Assembly: GCF_021401345.1 (NCBI RefSeq) | Contig: NZ_JACBGE010000003.1 | Location: 214,483-278,482 of the forward strand | Reading direction: 5' to 3' | Length of the DNA stretch: 64,000 nucleotides | DNA from: Hydrogenophaga sp. NFH-34 | GTDB taxonomy: Bacteria; Pseudomonadota; Gammaproteobacteria; Burkholderiales; Burkholderiaceae_C | Part shown: in pieces, positions 57,070 to 64,000 of the stretch | Layout: each line of letters begins with the position of its first letter | Position numbering within the stretch: position 1 is the first letter of the stretch | Made by a program: the position numbers and the translations under genes | Notes under the pieces: model-generated | Told to the model about the DNA's origin: nothing | The model's database searches: none | Seen by the model: the letters and a program-made list of their open reading frames with translations, nothing else

Positions 57070-57900
57070 TTGTCCGACCCAGCCCCCCCCACCCCACCAC
57101 CGCCCAGCGGCGGTGGCCGTGTCGCGTTGGCCGTGAGCTACAACGGCCAGGCCTACGATGGCTGGCAAAGCCAGCCCAGTGGTCGCACCGTCCAGGACCA
57201 CCTGGAACAGGCGTTGGCCCGTCTGCTGGCCGTTGACGAAGTGTCCACGCTGTGTGCAGGTCGCACCGATGCCGGTGTCCATGGCCTGGGGCAGGTGGTG
57301 CACTTCGACAGCCCACTGGCGCGCCCCGAAAACGCCTGGGTGCGTGGCACCAACAGTTTTTTGCCCCCCGACATCGCCGTGCAGTGGGCACGTCACGTGC
57401 CCGACCGTTTCCATGCGCGTGCCAGCGCCATCGCACGCCGCTATGCCTACGTGCTGCTCGAATCCCCGGTGCGTCCCAGCGTCGATGCCGGGCGTGTCGG
57501 CTGGGTCTTCCGCCCGCTGGACCAGGCCGCCATGACTGCGGCGGCCGAAGCCCTGATCGGAGAGCACGACTTCACATCGTTCCGTGCGGCCGCCTGCCAG
57601 GCCCACACGCCCGTCAAGACCCTGCGGCAGATTCGCATCCTCCGCCGAGGCGCCTACTGGCGGTTCGAATTCGAGGCCAATGCCTTCTTGCACCACATGA
57701 TCCGAAACATCATGGGCTGCCTCATTGCCATCGGTAGCGGCAACCGCCCTGCAGGCTGGATGGCCGAAGTGCTGGCCGCCCGCAGCCGGGACGCGGCCGC
57801 GCCAACGTTTTCCCCGGACGGCCTGTACTTCCTCGGCCCGGTCTACGATGCGACCTGGGGTCTGCCCGAGTGCACACCCGCTTTCGACTGGCTGCCATGA
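57070..57900 (+). CDS. truA: tRNA pseudouridine(38-40) synthase
   Basis: A 276-residue enzyme making pseudouridine in the tRNA anticodon arm. The catalytic Asp67 lies in CAGRTDAGVH, and the N-terminal strand RVALAVSYNGQAYDGW and C-terminal FLHHMIRNIMGCL are typical. No ATG exists before the first strand. The TTG at 57070 is the most likely start, although its ribosome site is weak, so translation may be coupled to fimV (20 bases upstream). Its stop overlaps the trpF start. Confidence 0.95.
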   Translation: MSDPAPPTPPPPSGGGRVALAVSYNGQAYDGWQSQPSGRTVQDHLEQALARLLAVDEVSTLCAGRTDAGVHGLGQVVHFDSPLARPENAWVRGTNSFLPPDIAVQWARHVPDRFHARASAIARRYAYVLLESPVRPSVDAGRVGWVFRPLDQAAMTAAAEALIGEHDFTSFRAAACQAHTPVKTLRQIRILRRGAYWRFEFEANAFLHHMIRNIMGCLIAIGSGNRPAGWMAEVLAARSRDAAAPTFSPDGLYFLGPVYDATWGLPECTPAFDWLP

Positions 57901-58595
57901 CACCGCACCGAACCCGCATCAAGATCTGTGGCCTGACCCGCGAGCCCGACGTCGACGCAGCGGTTCGCGCCGGAGCCGATGCCGTCGGCTTCGTGCTCTA
58001 TCCGAAAAGCCCGCGTTTCGTCCCGCCCGCACGGGCGGGTGAACTCGCGCGCCGACTACCGCCCTTCGTCACACCGGTTCTGCTGTTCGTCAACGCCAGC
58101 CCCGAATTTCTCGCCCAGGGCGTGGCTGCGGTACCCAACGCGCTGTTGCAGTTTCATGGCGATGAAAGCCCGGCCGATTGCCTGGCCGCCGGCCGGCCCT
58201 TTCTGCGGGCGGCACGCATTCCACTCGGTGCCGACGGGGATGGCTTCGATCTCCTAAAATACGCCGAAGACTTCGCCGCCGCGCAGGCCCTCCTGCTCGA
58301 TGCCCATGTGGAGGGCTACGGTGGCGCGGGCCGATCGTTCAACTGGACTGCTTTCCCTTGGTCACACCCCAAACTAAACGCCAGCTCTCGCCTCGTTTTG
58401 TCTGGTGGACTCACGCCTGCAAACGTGACCGATGGCATGACGCTCGTGCGGCCCTGGGCCGTTGACGTGAGTTCGGGGGTCGAAGCCACCGGCCCGCAGG
58501 GCCAAGGCCTCAAAGGCATCAAGGACCCCGAACTCATGCTCGCCTTCGTGGCTGCCGTGCGCGCAGCCGACACCCAGATTTCCCGCCCAGGCTGA
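57897..58595 (+). CDS. trpF: phosphoribosylanthranilate isomerase
   Basis: A 232-residue TIM-barrel enzyme of tryptophan synthesis. The catalytic Cys11 lies in IKICGLT and the general-acid Asp in [12 protein letters not shown] (about 136). The phosphate-binding [10 protein letters not shown] and VDVSSGVE follow. The ATG overlaps the truA stop (ATGA). It is the first of trpFBA; trpE, trpG, trpD and trpC are not in the window. Confidence 0.97.
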   Translation: MTPHRTRIKICGLTREPDVDAAVRAGADAVGFVLYPKSPRFVPPARAGELARRLPPFVTPVLLFVNASPEFLAQGVAAVPNALLQFHGDESPADCLAAGRPFLRAARIPLGADGDGFDLLKYAEDFAAAQALLLDAHVEGYGGAGRSFNWTAFPWSHPKLNASSRLVLSGGLTPANVTDGMTLVRPWAVDVSSGVEATGPQGQGLKGIKDPELMLAFVAAVRAADTQISRPG

Positions 58596-58648
58596 CCCCG
58601 GTTCGATATCCGACGGGTGGCCCGGGCCCCAGCAACGGGACACCCTTC

Positions 58649-59916
<1,268 letters not shown>

Positions 59917-59920
<4 letters not shown>

Positions 59921-60726
59921 GCCGCATCGAAACCGCCCTGAACGCACTGAAAGCGCAGAACCGCAAGGCGCTGATCCCCTTTGTCACCGCCGGTTTCCCC
60001 TACGCCGACATCACGCCCCGGCTGATGCATGCCATGGTCGAGGGCGGTGCCGACGTGATCGAGCTCGGCGTGCCCTTCTCCGATCCGTCGGCCGATGGGC
60101 CGGTGATCCAGAAGGCCGGCGACCGCGCGCTGGCCCTGGGCATCGGGATGTCCCAGGTGCTGACCATGGTGCGCGACTTCCGCAAGGACAACGACAGCAC
60201 CCCCGTGGTGCTGATGGGCTACGCCAACCCGATCGAACGCTACAACCAGAAGCACGGCGCGGGCGCCTTCGTGCGCGACGCAGCGGCCGCCGGCGTTGAC
60301 GGGGTGCTGGTGGTGGACTATCCGCCCGAGGAATGCGAAGACTTTGCTGCCGAACTGCGCGCTGCCGGCCTGGACTTGATCTTCCTGCTCGCACCGACCA
60401 GCACCGACGAACGCATGGCGCAGGTGGCGCGCGTGGCCAGCGGCTATGTGTACTACGTGTCGCTCAAGGGTGTGACCGGTGCCGGCACGCTGGACGTGGG
60501 CCAGGTCGAGGCCATGCTGCCGCGCATCCGCCAGCACGTGCACATTCCCGTCGGTGTCGGTTTCGGCATCCGCGACGCGGAAACCGCCAAGGCCATCGGC
60601 CAGACGGCAGATGCGGTCGTGATCGGCAGCAAGATCATTCAGCTGATCGAAAACGAACCGTTTGAAAAGGTGGGTCTGGTGGCCACCAACTTCCTGCGCA
60701 CGATCCGCAAAGCGCTGGATGCCTGA
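59917..60726 (+). CDS. trpA: tryptophan synthase alpha chain
   Basis: A 269-residue TIM-barrel lyase that releases indole from indole-3-glycerol phosphate. Catalytic Glu49 and Asp60 lie in [17 protein letters not shown], exactly the E. coli numbering, and the loop PPEECEDF and [12 protein letters not shown] are typical. It is translationally coupled to trpB, with which it forms the alpha2-beta2 complex. Confidence 0.98.
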
Positions 60727-60836
60727 GCCCGGCCTGCCCCGAGAGCCGGCGCCCGCCGGCCTCGCGGGACGATCCGCCCGGGCTGGCCCGGGGCCAGGCA
60801 CCGTGGTCTAATCCACCGTCGTTAAGGAGAAATCTG

Positions 60837-61715
60837 ATGTCTTGGCTTGAAAAACTGCTGCCGCCCAAGATCACGCAAACCGACCCGGCCGAGCGCCGCA
60901 GCGTGCCCGAAGGCCTGTGGATCAAGTGTCCAAGCTGCGAAGCCGTGCTCTACAAGAACGATCTGGAGAAAAACCAGAACGTCTGCCCGCACTGCAGCCA
61001 CCATCACCGCATCGGCGCGCGCGCGCGCCTGAACGCCTTCCTTGACGCCGAAGGCCGCTACGAGCTGGCGCAGGAAGTGCTGCCGGTGGATGCGCTGAAG
61101 TTCAAAGACAGCCGCAAGTACCCCGAGCGCCTGAAGGAAGCCCTGGAAACCACGGGCGAGACGGACGCGCTGATCGTCATGGGCGGTGCGGTGCAGGGCA
61201 TCAGCCTGGTCGCGGCCTGCTTCGAGTTCGACTTCATGGGCGGCTCCATGGGTTCCGTGGTCGGCGAGCGCTTCGTGCGCGGCGTCGAGGAAGCCATCGC
61301 CCAGAAAGTGCCCTTCATCTGCTTCACCGCCACCGGTGGCGCGCGCATGCAGGAAGGCCTGCTCTCGCTGATGCAGATGGCCAAGACCAACGCGGCCCTC
61401 ACGCGCCTGGCCAAGAAGGGCCTGCCCTACATCAGCGTGCTGACCGACCCGACCATGGGCGGCGTGAGCGCCGGCTTCGCCTTCGTGGGCGACGTGGTGA
61501 TCGCCGAGCCCAAGGCGCTGATCGGCTTTGCCGGGCCGCGCGTGATCGAAAACACCGTGCGCGTGAAGCTGCCCGAAGGCTTCCAGCGCGCCGAGTTCCT
61601 GCAGACCAAGGGCGCGGTCGACTTCATCTGCGACCGGCGCGAGCTGCGCAGCACCGTGGCCAACACCCTGGCGATGCTGCAGCGCCAGAGCGCCGACGCG
61701 GTGGTCACCGATTGA
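60837..61715 (+). CDS. accD: acetyl-CoA carboxylase carboxyltransferase subunit beta
   Basis: A 292-residue subunit of acetyl-CoA carboxylase, with a zinc ribbon of Cys31, Cys34, Cys50 and Cys53 (CPSC...CPHC) and a crotonase-like carboxyltransferase domain ([32 protein letters not shown]). An AAGGAG site precedes the ATG by 7 bases. The accD stop overlaps the next gene's TTG start. In many Proteobacteria folC follows accD; here it does not. Confidence 0.97.
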   Translation: MSWLEKLLPPKITQTDPAERRSVPEGLWIKCPSCEAVLYKNDLEKNQNVCPHCSHHHRIGARARLNAFLDAEGRYELAQEVLPVDALKFKDSRKYPERLKEALETTGETDALIVMGGAVQGISLVAACFEFDFMGGSMGSVVGERFVRGVEEAIAQKVPFICFTATGGARMQEGLLSLMQMAKTNAALTRLAKKGLPYISVLTDPTMGGVSAGFAFVGDVVIAEPKALIGFAGPRVIENTVRVKLPEGFQRAEFLQTKGAVDFICDRRELRSTVANTLAMLQRQSADAVVTD

Positions 61716-62395
61716 GTGAAGCGCCCGCCCAGGGCCGCTCCGGCGCGCCCCTGAGCCTCACCCACCTGCCCCTGTTTCCGCTGCAGACCGTCCTGTTCCC
61801 AGGTGGCTGGATGCCGTTGCGCATTTTCGAAGTGCGCTACCTGGACATGATCCGGCGCTGCCACGAAGCCGGTGCGCCCTTCGGGGTGGTCTGCCTGTCC
61901 GAAGGCAGCGAGGTCCGCCGTGCCGACCCCAAGGCCCCCGATGGTTTCGCGCGCGAGGCTTTCTTTCCAGTGGGCACGCTCGCACGCATCGAGCAGGTGG
62001 CGCGCCCGCAAGCTGGCCTCATGCTCATCCACTGCCGGGGCCAGCAGCGCTTCCGCATCACCAGCAGCCACAAGCTGCCCCACGGGCTATGGGTCGCCGA
62101 CGTGCAGCTCGATGCGGCCGAACCCGCCGTCGCCGTGCCCGAGCACCTGCGCAGCACGCGCGATGCCCTGCAGCGCGTGCTGGCCAACCTGCGCGAGCGC
62201 GAGCCGCAGGCCGTGAACGAACTGCCACTGCAGCCGCCCTACCAGTGGGACGACTGCGGCTGGGTCGCCAACCGCTGGACCGAGCTGCTGCCCGCGCCGG
62301 CCGAGCTCAAGCAGCGGCTGATGGCGCTGGACAACCCGCTGCTGCGGCTGGAACTGGTGTCCGACCTGCTGGACCGCATGGGCGTGGAGCGCTGA
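61712..62395 (+). CDS. LON peptidase N-terminal (substrate-binding) domain protein
   Basis: A 227-residue protein consisting only of a Lon N-terminal-like domain, with [28 protein letters not shown] near the start split over conserved LFPL...LPLrIFE blocks. No ATPase or protease domain is present. The first start is TTG at 61712, which overlaps the accD stop (TTGA), so it is likely translated by coupling. Stand-alone LON-domain proteins have no firm function; a role in protein quality control is inferred from the fold. It faces livK convergently. Confidence 0.85.
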   Translation: MSEAPAQGRSGAPLSLTHLPLFPLQTVLFPGGWMPLRIFEVRYLDMIRRCHEAGAPFGVVCLSEGSEVRRADPKAPDGFAREAFFPVGTLARIEQVARPQAGLMLIHCRGQQRFRITSSHKLPHGLWVADVQLDAAEPAVAVPEHLRSTRDALQRVLANLREREPQAVNELPLQPPYQWDDCGWVANRWTELLPAPAELKQRLMALDNPLLRLELVSDLLDRMGVER

Positions 62396-62492
62396 GCGCC
62401 AGCTGCCGCGCCGGCATGCCTGACGGGCCGCGCTCCAGCGACACCGCAGCGCCTCGTTCACCCCCGGGACGGGGGCCCGGGAGATCGTTCGT

Positions 62493-63683
62493 TCACATCT
62501 TGCAGAGCGCGGAAGGCGCGGGCGTCAGCGATGCCGGAAAGACCTGCTCCACCACCGGTCGCAGCACCCCGTCCACCACCTTGGCTCGGCCCACATAGTT
62601 GGGCAGCACCAGTTGGTTGTCCGCTGCGCGCAGCGTCACCTTGCCATACACGGTGTCAAGCTGCGCGCCCCGCAAAGCCTTGCTCACGTCGCCCGGCTTG
62701 GCACTGCCCGCCAGCTTGACGCCTTCAAACATCACCTGCACGCCGTTGTAGGCCTGCCCTTCGTTGTCGGTCGGCAGCCGGTTGAACTTGGCCTTCCAGG
62801 CATCGACGAAGGCTTTGTTGCGCGGATTGTCGATATCGGGCGTGTAGGCCGTGTTGCCGACCGTGCCTTCGAGCGCCTTGCCGGTGGAATTGATGATGAA
62901 GTTCTGCACCAGCGCGTGACCGATGATCTTGGTCTTCGGAATCAACCCGAATTCCTCGGCCTGCTTGATGAAGGCGGTCGCATCGCGCCCCACTTCGGCC
63001 ACCCAGATGGCGTCCACATTGGCGGCCTTGAGCTGCGCGATGTAGGGCGAAAAGTCCTTGGTCCCCAGCGGCACGTACAGGCTCAGCGGCACCTTCTTGC
63101 CCGAAGCTTCGATGGCGCGTTTGAACGATTCGCCCGAATCGCGGCCCCAGGCGTAGTCGGCGGCCAGCACGGCAAAGCTGCTGTCTTTCAGGCTCTTGGC
63201 CCATTCGTTGATCATGGCGATGTCCATGGCATCCGAATGCACGGTGCGGAAGCTGCGCGGGCGGCAGGTGTCGCCGGTGAGCTTGTCGGACTTGGAGGCC
63301 ACCGCGAAGTAGGCCGCATCCCAGCGCTCCAGGCTCTGTGCGATGGCCAGCGAAATGTTGGACGGGATCGCACCGATCAGCAGGCTGTGGCCTTCGCGGG
63401 CCAGCTTCTCGGCAACACGGCGGCCGGCATCGGGCGTGCTTTCGTCGTCACCCTCAGCCAGTTCCACCTTGCGCCCGTCGATCCCGCCCTTGGCGTTGGC
63501 TTCCTCCACGGCGAACTTCACGCCACGAATGACTTCTTCGCCCTGTTGGGCGAACACGCCCGACTTGGACGACACGAGACCCACCTTGATGGGGTCCTTG
63601 GCCTGGGCAGCGGCGTTCAGCGGCAACACCGCGATCAGCGCAGCACCCGCGAGCACGCGGGAAAGAGGGGTCAGCTTGAACAT
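62493..63683 (-). CDS. branched-chain amino acid ABC transporter substrate-binding protein (LivK-like)
   Basis: A 396-residue type I periplasmic binding protein. The signal peptide covers about residues 1-27 (LAGAALIAVLPLNAAAQA). The mature start PIKVGLVSSKSGVFAQQGEE and the GDDESTPDAGRRVAEKL motif are typical of the LivJ/LivK/AmiC-like group. GGAG lies 8 bases before the ATG at 63683. It is downstream of a livF-like ATPase gene on the same strand. Members of this group bind many ligands, including amides and aromatic acids, so leucine is not certain. Confidence 0.93.
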   Translation of the reverse strand: MFKLTPLSRVLAGAALIAVLPLNAAAQAKDPIKVGLVSSKSGVFAQQGEEVIRGVKFAVEEANAKGGIDGRKVELAEGDDESTPDAGRRVAEKLAREGHSLLIGAIPSNISLAIAQSLERWDAAYFAVASKSDKLTGDTCRPRSFRTVHSDAMDIAMINEWAKSLKDSSFAVLAADYAWGRDSGESFKRAIEASGKKVPLSLYVPLGTKDFSPYIAQLKAANVDAIWVAEVGRDATAFIKQAEEFGLIPKTKIIGHALVQNFIINSTGKALEGTVGNTAYTPDIDNPRNKAFVDAWKAKFNRLPTDNEGQAYNGVQVMFEGVKLAGSAKPGDVSKALRGAQLDTVYGKVTLRAADNQLVLPNYVGRAKVVDGVLRPVVEQVFPASLTPAPSALCKM

Positions 63684-63810
63684 CTTGTCTCCATGGGGTT
63701 GCAATCGCCGGAAGCGGTCCGGCAGCCGTTGAACAAAGGGGAAGGACAAAGGCTGAGGGCTCGGTTGCCGCAGGAGCGCTGGTCCGTGCGTCGCTGCCCC
63801 ACCGCCGGCC

Positions 63811-64000
63811 TCAGACCATCACGTGGCGCTCCAGCTCCTCAAGCCCCTGGCGCGAATGCACCACCGGCCCCTGCGCCATCACCGAGCCCTTGGCCATGGC
63901 CAGGTAGCGCTGCGCCACCCGCACCACCAAAGACATGTTCTGCTCGATCAGCAGCAGCGCCGTGCCCTGCCCGGCCACCCGGTTGAATATCTCGGCCAAC
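63811..64000 (-). CDS. C-terminal end of a LivF-like branched-chain amino acid ABC transporter ATPase (gene runs off the window)
   Basis: Only the last 62 residues are present. ALLLIEQNMSLVVRVAQRY holds the H-loop region (Gln-Asn replaces the His of other ABC proteins, as usual in LivF), and the end EELERHVMV fits LivF C-termini. The gene starts outside the window. It precedes livK by 127 bases, so this is the end of a liv-type transporter operon. Confidence 0.85.
   Translation of the reverse strand, partial: LAEIFNRVAGQGTALLLIEQNMSLVVRVAQRYLAMAKGSVMAQGPVVHSRQGLEELERHVMV

Noticed and set aside
62396..62492. CCCGGG-rich sequence between the LON-domain gene and livK as a terminator.
   Set aside because: The CCCGGG units are each self-complementary and give no single convincing stem-loop, and no T-run is present on either strand.

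Overview
The window is a 64 kb stretch of high-GC, gene-dense chromosomal DNA. Gene order points to a betaproteobacterium of the Burkholderiales, most likely Comamonadaceae. The evidence is the block leuC-leuD-leuB-asd-fimV-truA-trpF-trpB-trpA-accD, the block mdh / gntR-sdhCDAB-sdhE-gltA, a cyoABCD-surf1-regBA operon, and orphan Bug-type (tripartite tricarboxylate) binding proteins. Genus cannot be fixed from the sequence alone. No rRNA, tRNA, CRISPR array, insertion sequence or prophage was seen.

Layout. 1-4.1 kb: a truncated hypothetical gene, a YkgJ-type Cys-cluster gene, an RlmI-like methyltransferase, and a feoA-feoB-Cys-rich peptide iron(II) uptake operon with a good candidate Fur box. 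4.1-7.8 kb: an Lrp/AsnC regulator divergent from aminotransferase-ridA-kynB-kynA, a tryptophan-to-kynurenine set without kynU. 7.9-14.7 kb: an accessory catabolic island of unknown substrate (LysR, GlcD-type FAD oxidase, Bug receptor, TauD-like dioxygenase, second Bug receptor, FAD monooxygenase). 14.8-18.9 kb: a VWA / DUF58 / MoxR / HtrA-like protease cluster. 18.9-28 kb: acnA, trhP, an M48 protease with a YjgN-like membrane protein, a divergent XRE regulator / membrane protein pair, and an orphan amino-acid binding protein. 28-36.4 kb: redox two-component system RegBA, SURF1, cytochrome bo3 quinol oxidase cyoABCD, and a divergent MHS-type transporter. 36.4-36.8 kb: a decayed GAF/receiver signalling gene. 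36.8-47.8 kb: the TCA block, with acnB, a CitE-like CoA-ester lyase and mdh on one strand, and a GntR regulator, sdhCDAB, sdhE and gltA on the other. 47.8-62.4 kb: LysR, the leucine genes with an embedded LEA-like lipoprotein gene, a DUF1304 gene, asd with a possible attenuation leader peptide, fimV, truA, trpFBA, accD and a LON-domain gene. 62.5-64 kb: the end of a branched-chain amino acid ABC transporter locus (livK, livF fragment).

How it fits together. Central respiration is concentrated here: citrate synthase, two aconitases, succinate dehydrogenase with its flavinylation factor, malate dehydrogenase and a quinol oxidase with its redox regulators. Next to it sit aspartate-family, leucine and tryptophan biosynthesis genes. 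The 4.1-14.7 kb region is the accessory catabolic part. The most unusual signals are the Thr/Ile/Lys-rich leader peptide before asd, the 11-mer-repeat lipoprotein between leuC and leuD, the kynurenine operon with an aminotransferase and RidA in place of kynU, the unassigned oxidase/dioxygenase/monooxygenase island, and several perfect palindromes in divergent control regions.
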